DNA of 8,203 nucleotides from Phenylobacterium sp. (GCA_028291285.1 JAQGIJ010000343.1:1-8203); one strand, 5' to 3'. Counted from the stretch's first letter, positions 1 through 7,819 are shown. The notes: generated by a model from the sequence alone, not told the origin. Made by a program: numbers and translations.

Positions 1-66
1 CCCCCGTGCGCCGGCTTAGCCTGAGATGCTTGTGACCACGCCTTTTCCGAGCCCAAATGCCTGGCC

Positions 67-72
67 GGGGAG
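67..72 (+). promoter_or_regulatory. Ribosome binding site of the TIR remnant
   Basis: GGGGAG lies 5 nt before the ATG at 78. It favours ATG 78 over the in-frame ATG at 57, and so a protein beginning MSHDVFISYSS, which is the normal N-terminus of bacterial TIR proteins. Translation of the TIR remnant may therefore still start even though the domain is broken. The stretch 1-66 holds no gene I can support and no convincing promoter; TTGTGA at 30-35 has no good -10 partner. Confidence 0.55.
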
Positions 73-77
73 CGGGC

Positions 78-203
78 ATGAGCCACGATGTCTTCATCAG
101 CTACTCGTCGCGGGACAAGCCGACGGCCGATGCCCTCTGCCACACGCTGGACGCAGCCGGGGTGCGATGCTGGATGGCGCCGCGCGACATCCAGCCCGGC
201 GCG
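78..203 (+). pseudogene. Truncated TIR-domain gene remnant (N-terminal ~42 residues only)
   Basis: The frame from ATG 78 encodes MSHDVFISYSSRDK, then ALCHTLDAAGVRCWMAPRDI and QPG. These are the beta-A strand/box 1 motif and the BB-loop region of bacterial TIR domains. TIR domains are usually about 130-150 residues and act as NAD-cleaving enzymes or adaptors, often in phage defence or effectors. Similarity stops at about residue 42 (base 203). The remainder, including the segment that carries the catalytic glutamate, is absent from all three + frames downstream. The following bases encode a low-complexity Gly/Arg-rich linker (RVPGGGGVRF) that leads in the same frame into a signal peptide. The simplest reading is a deletion that removed the rest of a TIR gene and joined its 5' end to the next gene. 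A functional TIR enzyme is not possible from this piece. An alternative is that the frame 78-749 is translated as one chimeric protein, which seems unlikely because the signal sequence would be internal. Confidence 0.7.
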
Positions 204-293
204 GGTGGGCGGGTTCCAGGAGGCGGCGGAGTCCGGTTCGCCTGCCGCTTCGTCCGCTCAGGCGCCTGGCCCATGAACAGCGGAGCCGGGCCG

Positions 294-749
294 ATGCGAC
301 GACACCGACGCATTCTGGCGCTTCTGCTGTGCTGGCCATGCCTGCTCGGCGCGGCGGCGCAGGTCCAAGCCGCGCCGCCGAGCGCAGGGCCCGAGCGCGA
401 GGATTGCCGGATCTTCGTGGTGCTGGGGCGCGCCTTGCTCGGGTGGGGCCGCTCGGCGCCGGACCAGAGCCAGTTCCGCATCTTCTACCGACCCGAGGGC
501 GCCGGCTATGTGCAGCAATGCCCATGGAAGCGTCTGGGCGTCACGCCGCCCGCCGCCACGGCTCCGGACCCGAAGGCGAGCCACGACTTCACGAGTCCGG
601 TCTATGACCACGGCGGCGCCGAGGCGAGCGTGAGCTACGTCACCCGCCTCGAGGGCGAGCACCTGTTCCTCGCGCAGCGCACCTGCCGGCTGCGGAAGAC
701 CGCGCTGGGCTGGCGCCTGCTAGGCTGCACGGAAGACGCGATAACCTGA
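294..749 (+). CDS. Small exported four-cysteine protein of unknown function
   Basis: This is a 151-residue protein from ATG 294. Residues 1-26 form a clear Sec signal peptide: the basic start MRRHRR, a Leu-rich core (LALLLCWPCLLG), and an AxA-type cleavage site near AQVQA/AP. The mature part has four cysteines (C38, C76, C131, C145), suitable for two disulfides, and ends with the pattern CRLRK...GWRLLGC. No lipobox is present, so a soluble periplasmic or secreted location is inferred. I do not recognise the family. The start is chosen because GGAG at 282-285 sits 8 nt upstream and because the signal peptide begins there. An in-frame ATG at 273 has a poorer site and would put seven neutral residues before the basic region. 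The frame is open back to 57 and carries the TIR remnant, so automated callers may report a longer fused protein. The gene converges on the APH-like gene with a 27-nt gap. Confidence 0.7.
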   Translation: MRRHRRILALLLCWPCLLGAAAQVQAAPPSAGPEREDCRIFVVLGRALLGWGRSAPDQSQFRIFYRPEGAGYVQQCPWKRLGVTPPAATAPDPKASHDFTSPVYDHGGAEASVSYVTRLEGEHLFLAQRTCRLRKTALGWRLLGCTEDAIT

Positions 750-754
750 CCCCG

Positions 755-771
755 CCGCCCGATCGAGGCGG
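755..771. terminator. Weak hairpin between convergent genes
   Basis: CCGCC and GGCGG flank a 7-nt loop in the 27-nt gap between the convergent stops at 749 and 777. The loop contains the palindrome CGATCG. There is no T-run on either strand, so it is at best a Rho-assisted or bidirectional stop signal. In such GC-rich DNA a 5-bp stem can arise by chance. Confidence 0.2.
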
Positions 772-776
772 TCGCC

Positions 777-2192
777 TTAGCGGAACGGCGCCCAGCCACG
801 GCGCCAGACCGAGCCCGCGGCGGCGCGCATGATCACCTCGTCGCGCAGGAACCGGCGCCAGTGGTAGCCGACGTAGTCCTCGTCGCTGACCTTCCGCTCC
901 ACCGCCGCGGCGTAGAGCGCCTTGCGGGCTTCGGTGAGGTCGGCCTGCGGGCGTGCGAGCATCCGCCCGATGTCCTCCAGCTCCATGGCGTCGAACTTGG
1001 CGCCGTTCCGGTCCGCCTCCTTCAGGTACTTCACCGAGCGGGCCACGCCCTTGATCAGATTGACCGCCGCCTTGTCCTGGGCGCGCTTGCCGGCGATCTG
1101 CAGTCGGGAAAGGACGTCCTCGTAGAGGTCTCCGTAGTCCTTGACTGGGGCTTCCTCGATCTCCCCCGCCGCCGGGCGCGGCAGGCCGAGCGCGTCGCTG
1201 AGCGCCTCCAGCCGCATCCGCCGGTGCAGGATGGTGAAGACGAAGGCGCTGCCGTCCGCGGCGCGGTCGAAGTCGGAGGTGACGGGCTGGAGCGCCGCGG
1301 CGCGCTGCGGCTTCTCCCCCATGCCGGGCAAGCCGAAGCCGCCCCAGGCGCCGCTGCCGTTGGCGGCCAGCCGGACGCAGGCGTTCACGCGGTAGTAGAG
1401 GATCCGCCGCTCATCGATGGCATGGCCGGAGAGGGCCGCGTATTCCCTCAGGCGGTCGGGCAGGTGGGTGAAGGTGTGCTGGGTGGTGCGCCAGGTGACC
1501 CAGGCGATGTCGTCCATCGGATCGCCAAGGTGCGCCAGCTCCCAGTCGACGACGCCGGTGACCTTGCCGTTCTCGTACATGAAGTTGCCCGGGCCGGTGT
1601 CGCCCTGGCAGAGCACCGGCCGACCGTCGTAGTCCGGCAGCTCGCGCTCGAGGAAGTCGAGCGAGATCCGGAGCATCGGCTCGAGCGGCTGGCCGCCCGC
1701 CGTCGCCTGGGCGCGCATCTCCTCGACCACCCGGCGCTGGTGTTCGCGGACGCTCAGGACCGGCTTGAAGCTCGGCAGATCGAGCTGGTTCGGGTCGAGC
1801 GAATGCCAGCCGGCGAGGATCCGGATGAAGTCCTGCGCCACGCTGAGCTGCTCTTCGGCCGTCGCCGGCGCATGCATCCAGGTCTTCCCCGCCAGGCGGT
1901 CCACGAGGATCAGCCGGCGCTCGCTGTCCACGCCCCAGACCTTCGGCGCCGGCACGCCTGCGGCGGTCAGGGCGCGCAGCACCTCGGCCTGGCGTCCCAT
2001 CGACAGGAAGGCGTTGCCCATCCCGTCTCCCTCCCGGGCGATCTGCAGGAACAGCGGCAGACGCTCGCCGTCCCGCTCCACGTCGACGGTATGGCCCTCG
2101 CGTCCGCCGGCGGTGGCCTGGCGGCTGGCGACCACGCCGCCCCCGGTGACCTGCTCGATCCAGGCGCGCACGTCCGGGGTGATCTCAGCCAT
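777..2192 (-). CDS. APH-like phosphotransferase family protein (COG3173 type) with C-terminal helical extension
   Basis: This 471-residue protein has a kinase-like fold of the aminoglycoside phosphotransferase/ACAD10 N-domain type. Residues about 20-230 carry the core. The Brenner-like catalytic loop reads CQGDTGPGNFMY (D198 as base, N203), followed by the metal-binding VVDWELAHLGDP (D216). Gln196 replaces the usual His of HGDxxxxN. Members of this branch usually occur beside acyl-CoA dehydrogenase, SDR and CoA-ligase genes and are thought to phosphorylate hydroxyl groups of small or acyl-CoA-type substrates, not antibiotics. Residues about 350-460 form a charged helical extension (DYGDLYEDVLSRLQ through YHWRRFLRDEV) beyond the kinase core; I cannot name this domain firmly. 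GGAGG at 2199-2203 lies 6 nt before the ATG and fixes the start. It is the last gene of the four-gene minus-strand cluster, 139 nt after the SDR. Substrate unknown; drug resistance is not supported. Confidence 0.85.
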   Translation of the reverse strand: MAEITPDVRAWIEQVTGGGVVASRQATAGGREGHTVDVERDGERLPLFLQIAREGDGMGNAFLSMGRQAEVLRALTAAGVPAPKVWGVDSERRLILVDRLAGKTWMHAPATAEEQLSVAQDFIRILAGWHSLDPNQLDLPSFKPVLSVREHQRRVVEEMRAQATAGGQPLEPMLRISLDFLERELPDYDGRPVLCQGDTGPGNFMYENGKVTGVVDWELAHLGDPMDDIAWVTWRTTQHTFTHLPDRLREYAALSGHAIDERRILYYRVNACVRLAANGSGAWGGFGLPGMGEKPQRAAALQPVTSDFDRAADGSAFVFTILHRRMRLEALSDALGLPRPAAGEIEEAPVKDYGDLYEDVLSRLQIAGKRAQDKAAVNLIKGVARSVKYLKEADRNGAKFDAMELEDIGRMLARPQADLTEARKALYAAAVERKVSDEDYVGYHWRRFLRDEVIMRAAAGSVWRRGWAPFR

Positions 2193-2237
2193 ATGGTTCC
2201 TCCGTCGCGCCCCCCGGCGCGGATCACGCCGCCGCTC

Positions 2238-2254
2238 GCGGCCCTTTGGGCCGC
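2238..2254 (-). promoter_or_regulatory. Strong intercistronic hairpin (7-bp perfect stem)
   Basis: GCGGCCC and GGGCCGC are separated by three bases (TTT on +, AAA in the minus-strand transcript). The hairpin lies in the 139-nt spacer between the SDR stop and the APH-like start, and is the only long spacer in this cluster. No U-run follows on the minus strand, so a classical intrinsic terminator is not supported. It could partly end transcription or protect the upstream mRNA, which would lower expression of the last gene. Role inferred only. Confidence 0.35.
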
Positions 2255-2331
2255 CCGCCCGTCTTCTGCACGCGCCGGCGCCGCGAGGCCAGACCCCACG
2301 CGGCGCCCTGCGCGCGGTCCGTCACCTCACG

Positions 2332-3138
2332 TCATCCCCGCTGCGGCACGCCGTCGAAGGCGCTCACCACGCGCCGGCAGCGCTGGTCGACGAGGTCGCG
2401 GTATTCGCCGTGGGTGACGATGTAGAGGCGATTGGCGCGGATCGCCTCCAGCACCGCCTCCCCGACCACCGCCGGCTCCAGGGCCGAGCGCGAGGGCGAG
2501 ACCGACGCCCCGCCGCCCGCGGGCTGGGCGGGGCGCGCGGCGCCGGTGATCGCCTGCGTCGTCTCGCCGAGCCGCGTGAGCACCCGGCCGGGACAGAGCA
2601 CCGACACGCCCACCCCGTGCGGCTCCATCTCCGCGCGGAGCACCTCGCTCAGTCCGACAATGCCGAACATGGCGGTGGTGTAGGCGCCCAGCCGCGCGCT
2701 CGCCGTCAGCCCGGCCATCGAGGCGGTGTTGACGATATGGCCCTCGCCGCGCTCGCGCAGGCCCGCGGCGAAGGTGTGGACGCCGTTGAAGGTCCCATTG
2801 AGCTTGATCGCGGTGAGCAGGTCGAAGGTCGCCGGCGCCATGTCGGCGAGCGGCTGGAGGTCGGGTCCGATCCCGGCGTTGTTGACCAGGATGTCGAGCG
2901 GCCCGAGCCTCGCCTCGACGAAGCGCCTGGCCTCGGCCCAGCGGTCGCGGTCGGTCACGTCGAGAACGAAGGCCGCGGCGTTCGGCCCGAGGCGCTGCGC
3001 CTGGCGGATCAGCTCCGGCTCGTCGCGGTCGGCAATCACCACCCGGGCGCCCGCCGCCAGCAACGCCTCGGCCACCGCCAGTCCGATGCCGCCGGCCGCG
3101 CCGGTGATGAACGCCGTGCGCCCCTCGATCCGCTCCAT
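2332..3138 (-). CDS. Short-chain dehydrogenase/reductase with atypical YxxxM active site
   Basis: This is a 268-residue classical-length SDR with a Rossmann fold. The cofactor motif TGAAGGIG is at residues 12-19. Asp37 at the end of beta-2 (VVIADRD) points to NAD(H) rather than NADP(H). DVT is at 60-62, NNAG at 86-89, structural Asn114 in KLNG, Ser140 in NTAS, Tyr153 in AYTTAM, and CPG at 182-184. The usual catalytic lysine four residues after Tyr is Met157 (codon at 2668-2670), one base change from AAG. The expected oxidation of a hydroxyl or reduction of a carbonyl may therefore be impaired, or the protein may have another role. A Pro/Gly/Ala/Ser-rich loop at about 200-220 lies in the substrate-loop region. 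GGAGG at 3145-3149, 6 nt before the ATG, fixes the start. It follows the VOC gene by 33 nt and precedes the APH-like gene. The substrate cannot be read from sequence. Confidence 0.88.
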   Translation of the reverse strand: MERIEGRTAFITGAAGGIGLAVAEALLAAGARVVIADRDEPELIRQAQRLGPNAAAFVLDVTDRDRWAEARRFVEARLGPLDILVNNAGIGPDLQPLADMAPATFDLLTAIKLNGTFNGVHTFAAGLRERGEGHIVNTASMAGLTASARLGAYTTAMFGIVGLSEVLRAEMEPHGVGVSVLCPGRVLTRLGETTQAITGAARPAQPAGGGASVSPSRSALEPAVVGEAVLEAIRANRLYIVTHGEYRDLVDQRCRRVVSAFDGVPQRG

Positions 3139-3171
3139 GCGACTCCTCCCGTATTCGTTGTGTCCCGGGCC

Positions 3172-3618
3172 TCAGCCCGCGGCCGTCGGCGCAGACTCAA
3201 GCTGCATCAGGAGGAGGCGCACGCCGTCCGGATCGCGCGCCATCATGAACGCCCCGGCGCTGGCGCGCACGCGCGTCTCGGACTCGACCGCGCCGCCCGC
3301 CTCTACGATGCGCGCGGCCGCGCGATCCAGGTCCGGCACGCGCACGGCCAGATGTCTCAGCCCCAGCGGCGGCGTCCCCTCCGCCGGGCCGGCCGCAGGC
3401 GAGATCGCCAGCAGCTCGATACGCGCGGCGCCCTGCTGCATCGCCACCATCGAGAGCGCCGCGTCCTCCGGCGCCTGGAGCAGCCGCCTGAAGGCGTCCT
3501 CCGGCGTGCCGGCGTAGAGCCGCTCGAATCCCAGCGCGGCATAGAAGGCCTCCGACCGGGCGAGGTCGGCGACCCGGATCGTCACGTGCGAGAACAGGAG
3601 CTCATCGGGCGGAGACAT
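3172..3618 (-). CDS. VOC (glyoxalase/bleomycin-resistance-type) superfamily protein
   Basis: This is a 148-residue protein with two beta-alpha-beta-beta-beta modules. Module one starts at FSHVTIRVADLARSEAFYAALGF (His11 as first metal ligand) and runs to ARIELLAI (Glu68). Module two starts at LRHLAVRVPDLDRAAA (His89) and runs to ARDPDGVRLLLMQ. The fourth ligand, normally Glu in DPDGxxxE, is Leu136 here. The family includes methylmalonyl-CoA epimerase, glyoxalase I and extradiol dioxygenases. The size and the neighbouring CoA ligase make an isomerase or lyase acting on an acyl-CoA possible, but this is inference. The start at ATG 3618 is preferred because GGAG lies 5-6 nt upstream. An alternative GTG at 3636 would overlap the ligase stop as GTGA but lacks a ribosome site. 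It lies 14 nt after the ligase and 33 nt before the SDR, so it is probably co-transcribed and perhaps translationally coupled. Confidence 0.85.
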   Translation of the reverse strand: MSPPDELLFSHVTIRVADLARSEAFYAALGFERLYAGTPEDAFRRLLQAPEDAALSMVAMQQGAARIELLAISPAAGPAEGTPPLGLRHLAVRVPDLDRAAARIVEAGGAVESETRVRASAGAFMMARDPDGVRLLLMQLESAPTAAG

Positions 3619-3632
3619 CGATTCTCCGAATG

Positions 3633-5273
<1,641 letters not shown>

Positions 5274-5283
5274 CCGAACCCTC

Positions 5284-5296
5284 CCCTGCTGCAGGG
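5284..5296 (-). promoter_or_regulatory. Small hairpin touching the ligase ribosome binding site
   Basis: CCCTG and CAGGG are separated by three bases. The 3' arm in the minus-strand transcript ends at the first G of the GGAGG site (5280-5284). Such placement could modulate initiation of the operon's first gene. The stem is only 5 bp and may be chance. Confidence 0.25.
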
Positions 5297-5317
5297 CTCT
5301 GCCTACCCTGTCGCCTT

Positions 5318-5331
5318 CTGTGCTGCCACAG
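5318..5331. promoter_or_regulatory. Inverted repeat CTGTG-N4-CACAG in divergent promoter region
   Basis: A perfect 5-4-5 inverted repeat lies in the 147-nt spacer between the divergent ligase operon and the phosphatase gene, about 45 nt upstream of the ligase ATG. Position and symmetry fit an operator for a dimeric regulator, but no regulator gene lies in the window and no convincing -35/-10 pair could be placed around it. The rest of 5274-5420 holds no small gene I can support. Confidence 0.3.
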
Positions 5332-5420
5332 CTTGAGGCGCGTGACGAGGGGTTGACGGCGAAAGCCGCGAGGACGGCCGAGGCGCGACGCTCGACGGGC
5401 TTGTCAGGGATCGCGCCTCC

Positions 5421-6098
5421 GTGCAGACCTTGGCCGGCATGAGGGACGGCCTGGACCAGCGCGCGCGGCTTGCGGCCTACGTCGATTTCCTGGTCAGCGA
5501 TCACGCCTACCTGCGGCTGGCGTTCCGCAATGCGCACTGGATCTCGGACGAGCTGGTCCGCAGCAACCAGCCCTGGCCGCACCAGCTGTCGGCCTGGAAG
5601 GCCCGCGGGATCCGCACGGTGCTGAACCTGCGGGGATCCTCGGAGGGCGGCGCGCACCGGCTCGAACGCGAGGCCTGCGCGAGGTTCGGGCTGCAGATGG
5701 TCGAGTTCCGCGTGAGCTCGAAGGAGGCGCCGGCGCGCGAGCAGATCGCCGCGGCCCGGCGGCTGTTCGACGAGATGGCCTATCCGGTCTTGATGCACTG
5801 CAAATCGGGCGCGGACCGCACCGGCCTGATGAGCGTGCTCTACCTGCACTTCCGCCACGGGATCGCGATCCGCAACGCCACCGCCCAGCTCGGCCTGCGC
5901 TACCTGCACATGAAGAGCGGGCGCCCTGGCGTCCTCGACTATGTGTTCACGCGTTATCTCGCCGAAGCCGAGCCGCAAGGCGTCGCCTTCGCCGACTGGA
6001 TCGCCGGGCCCGGCTATGATCCGGCGCAATTGCAGGCGGCGTACCGGGGCCAGATGCGGCGGAGCTGGCTAGCCGACGGCCTCCTGCGCCGGGAATAG
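5421..6098 (+). CDS. Dual-specificity/tyrosine phosphatase-like protein (CX5R)
   Basis: This is a 225-residue protein with the cysteine phosphatase signature HCKSGADRTG (His126, nucleophile Cys127, Arg133). Upstream are RSNQPWPHQLSAW and GIRTVLNLRG (63-72), typical of small bacterial and Siw14-like DSPs. An N-terminal basic/hydrophobic stretch (LAAYVDFLVSDHAYLRL) and a 70-residue C-terminal tail flank the core. The family removes phosphate through a cysteinyl-phosphate intermediate from proteins, phosphoinositides, lipids or inositol pyrophosphates; the target is unknown here. No signal peptide is evident. GTG 5421 is taken as start, with weak AGGGA at 5406-5410 (10 nt away). ATG 5439 (residue 7) is an equal alternative and has no better site. 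It is divergent from the CoA-ligase operon and overlaps the convergent ELM1-family gene by 30 bp at its 3' end. The pairing with ELM1 suggests an envelope-related role, as inference. Confidence 0.85.
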   Translation: MQTLAGMRDGLDQRARLAAYVDFLVSDHAYLRLAFRNAHWISDELVRSNQPWPHQLSAWKARGIRTVLNLRGSSEGGAHRLEREACARFGLQMVEFRVSSKEAPAREQIAAARRLFDEMAYPVLMHCKSGADRTGLMSVLYLHFRHGIAIRNATAQLGLRYLHMKSGRPGVLDYVFTRYLAEAEPQGVAFADWIAGPGYDPAQLQAAYRGQMRRSWLADGLLRRE

Positions 6099-7094
6099 AG
6101 GGCTTGCCTGGCCGCTCAGCAGCCGGCGAACGGCGGCGGCGGCCTGCGCCGTCGAGTCCACGGCCGGCCGCTCCGGGGCGGGCCGAACGGCCGCCGGCCG
6201 GGCCTCGCCGGTGAAGGAGACGATCCGTCCGCCTTCGATCAGGCTGGCGACGAACTGCGCGTGGCGGCCGCGCAGCGGCAGCATGAAGCCCTCGACCGGA
6301 TGTCCGGTCGCCAGCGCTTCGGAGAGCATGGAGATGCTGTCGGCGGTCACCACCAGCCGGTCGGCGAGCGCAAGCACCGCCAGGTAGGGATTGTCGCCTT
6401 CCCCCGACCACATCCATGTGTCGCCGCGCGCGCTCGCCTTCGACTGCAGATCCTGCAGCACGGCCGGGGGCGTGCGGCGGGAGGGCACGATCAGCAGCGC
6501 GCCGCCGAGCTCGCCCTGCAGTCTCTCCAGGCCGTCCCAGAGCTGGCGGCCGTGGGCGAGGTCGAACTCCAACCGGGCGGTGGAGCCTCCCAGGATCACG
6601 CCGACATAGGGTCTGGGCAGGTGCGCCAGACGGGGCGCCCACGCCTGCGCCGCGGCGGCCAGCCGCTCGGGCCGGATGTCGTGCAGCGCCGTGTCGACCC
6701 TGAGCACGTTGGGCCCCGCCACCGTGTCGTGCGGCAGGGCCACGACGAGGTCGAAGCCCTGCGGGTCGGTCTGCGGGTCCTGTACGTGAACGAGCTTCAG
6801 CCCTCCCCCGGCCCGAGCCTTCAACGCCAGCGCGACGGCGGCCGCGCGGCGGCCGCAGCTCACCACCAAGTCCGGCCACGGCGGCTCTAGGACGTCCGAG
6901 CCCGGGTCCAGGCCGTGCAGCAGGAACGGGGTTCCGGCCGGGGCATGCCGCCACAGCGGCCTCAGCCGCAAGATCTTCTCCTCGACCCTGGGCGTGATCG
7001 CGCTCGCCAGGCCGCGCGCCTGGCTGCGCATGCCGGCCTCGCCCGTGGTGAGCGCCCAGGCGGTCAAGCTTTCGGGCCGGGACTGCGTCGTCAC
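6069..7094 (-). CDS. Mitochondrial-fission ELM1 family protein (DUF1022)
   Basis: This is a 341-residue protein of the ELM1-like family, common in alphaproteobacteria and plants. Plant ELM1 recruits a dynamin to mitochondria, while the bacterial role is not established and the sequence resembles a GT-B glycosyltransferase-like fold. Landmarks are LTAWALTTGEAGMRSQARGL (10-29), VVSCGRRAAA (77-86), HVQDPQ (103-108), PHD (121-123), ILGGSTA (167-173), VPSRRTP (203-209), and the C-terminal GDNPYLAVLALADRLVVTAD followed by SISMLSEA (about 233-260). The start is uncertain: GTG 7094 lies 13 nt after the oxygenase stop and matches the usual short N-terminus of the family, while GTG 7130 would overlap the oxygenase by 23 bp and adds 12 residues. 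Neither has a strong ribosome site, so coupling to the oxygenase is likely. The C-terminus overlaps the phosphatase gene tail-to-tail. The bacterial substrate, if any, is unknown. Confidence 0.88.
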   Translation of the reverse strand: MTTQSRPESLTAWALTTGEAGMRSQARGLASAITPRVEEKILRLRPLWRHAPAGTPFLLHGLDPGSDVLEPPWPDLVVSCGRRAAAVALALKARAGGGLKLVHVQDPQTDPQGFDLVVALPHDTVAGPNVLRVDTALHDIRPERLAAAAQAWAPRLAHLPRPYVGVILGGSTARLEFDLAHGRQLWDGLERLQGELGGALLIVPSRRTPPAVLQDLQSKASARGDTWMWSGEGDNPYLAVLALADRLVVTADSISMLSEALATGHPVEGFMLPLRGRHAQFVASLIEGGRIVSFTGEARPAAVRPAPERPAVDSTAQAAAAVRRLLSGQASPLFPAQEAVG

Positions 7095-7107
7095 GCCGGC
7101 GCGCGCC

Positions 7108-7713
7108 TCACTTGGCGAGCGCCGAGACACGATGTCGGATTTCGCTGAAGAACGAGGCGTTGGCGGAAGTCACATAGTTCATCTGCAGCACGCGGCGCGG
7201 GCCGCGATAGGCGTGGTGGCCATGCCACGACCGCTCGGAGCGGCGGAACGCCAGCATCCGGCCGAAGGTCGGCTCGATCTCGACGGCGTAGTTCTCCAGG
7301 TCGCGGCCGTCGCGCAGCAGGCGCAGCCGCCCGCCGTCCGACTGCCAGCCCGAATTGAGATAGATCAGGATGCTGATGATCTTGGAGCGGGAATCCGTGT
7401 GGATCTTTCCGTCCCTGGCGGCGCAGGCGCCGCGCAGGGTGAAGACGGCGGGCTTGCCCTCGAGGTCGACCTCGAACTTCGCCGCCATCAGCTCGCGGAA
7501 GGGGGTCCCGCCGAGCTCGGAGATCAGGCCGCGGACGGCGGGTCCCATGTCCAGGTCGGAGACCGCGAAGGACCCTGACTTCGCGATGCAGGGATAGTCC
7601 GCGTCGATGGCCGCGGCGCTGTCGGCTCTCAGCGCGCAATCCACCAGCATGTGCTCGAACGGCGTGCGGCGCACCGGCGCCGCCGCGACCGCTAGAAAAT
7701 CGACAAACGACAT
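7108..7713 (-). CDS. 2-oxoglutarate/Fe(II)-dependent oxygenase (prolyl-4-hydroxylase-like)
   Basis: This is a 201-residue cytosolic-looking protein with the double-stranded beta-helix iron motif. His105 and Asp107 lie in GKIHTDS, the distal His164 in RSWHGH, and Arg174 in GPRRVLQMNY serves as the likely 2-oxoglutarate carboxylate anchor. KIISILIYLN, GGRLRLL and PTFGRMLAF are the typical strands between the ligands. Such enzymes hydroxylate a protein, small molecule or lipid while turning 2-oxoglutarate and oxygen into succinate and CO2; the substrate here is unknown. Length fits a single catalytic domain with a roughly 90-residue N-terminal part. The start at ATG 7713 has GGTGAT directly before it but no properly spaced GGAGG (AGGA lies about 13 nt upstream), so the start is fair rather than firm. 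It is followed 13 nt later by the ELM1-family gene, which implies a two-gene transcript. Confidence 0.88.
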   Translation of the reverse strand: MSFVDFLAVAAAPVRRTPFEHMLVDCALRADSAAAIDADYPCIAKSGSFAVSDLDMGPAVRGLISELGGTPFRELMAAKFEVDLEGKPAVFTLRGACAARDGKIHTDSRSKIISILIYLNSGWQSDGGRLRLLRDGRDLENYAVEIEPTFGRMLAFRRSERSWHGHHAYRGPRRVLQMNYVTSANASFFSEIRHRVSALAK

Positions 7714-7753
7714 ATCACCCGCCGCTTCCTAAGCCGACCGAGGCGCCGAGAGC

Positions 7754-7767
7754 CGGGCTTTCGCCCG
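7754..7767. promoter_or_regulatory. GAAA-tetraloop hairpin upstream of the oxygenase gene
   Basis: CGGGC and GCCCG surround four bases. In minus-strand RNA the loop reads GAAA closed by C-G, an especially stable GNRA hairpin. It lies 41 nt before the oxygenase ATG. No U-run follows on the minus strand. It may be a leader structure or mRNA-stabilising element, or part of a termination zone for the cupredoxin gene. Confidence 0.35.
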
Positions 7768-7819
7768 TGTTTACCTACTCTCGACGCTGCGGTCTCGAAG
7801 CATGACGCCGCGCAAGCGC

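Noticed and set aside
190..240. G-quadruplex candidate in the G-rich stretch after the TIR remnant
   Set aside because: Only three close GGG runs followed by shorter runs; not a clear four-run motif and expected in this GC content.
26..662. Other open frames in both strands over the TIR remnant and exported protein
   Set aside because: Arg/Ala/Pro-rich shadow translations without motifs. I also looked in frames +1 and +2 after base 203 for the rest of the TIR domain and found none, so a simple frameshift does not explain the truncation.
777..2192. Aminoglycoside resistance gene
   Set aside because: The fold is APH-like, but the QGDTGPGN loop, length and acyl-CoA gene context fit the metabolic COG3173 branch, not antibiotic kinases.
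5274..6029. Upstream extension of the CoA-ligase frame into the phosphatase region
   Set aside because: The added residues are antisense to a real phosphatase gene and have no domain; the ATG at 5273 has a strong GGAGG 6 nt away and matches the normal family N-terminus.
6261..7578. Plus-strand open frames opposite the ELM1-family and oxygenase genes
   Set aside because: Antisense shadows without motifs or ribosome sites.
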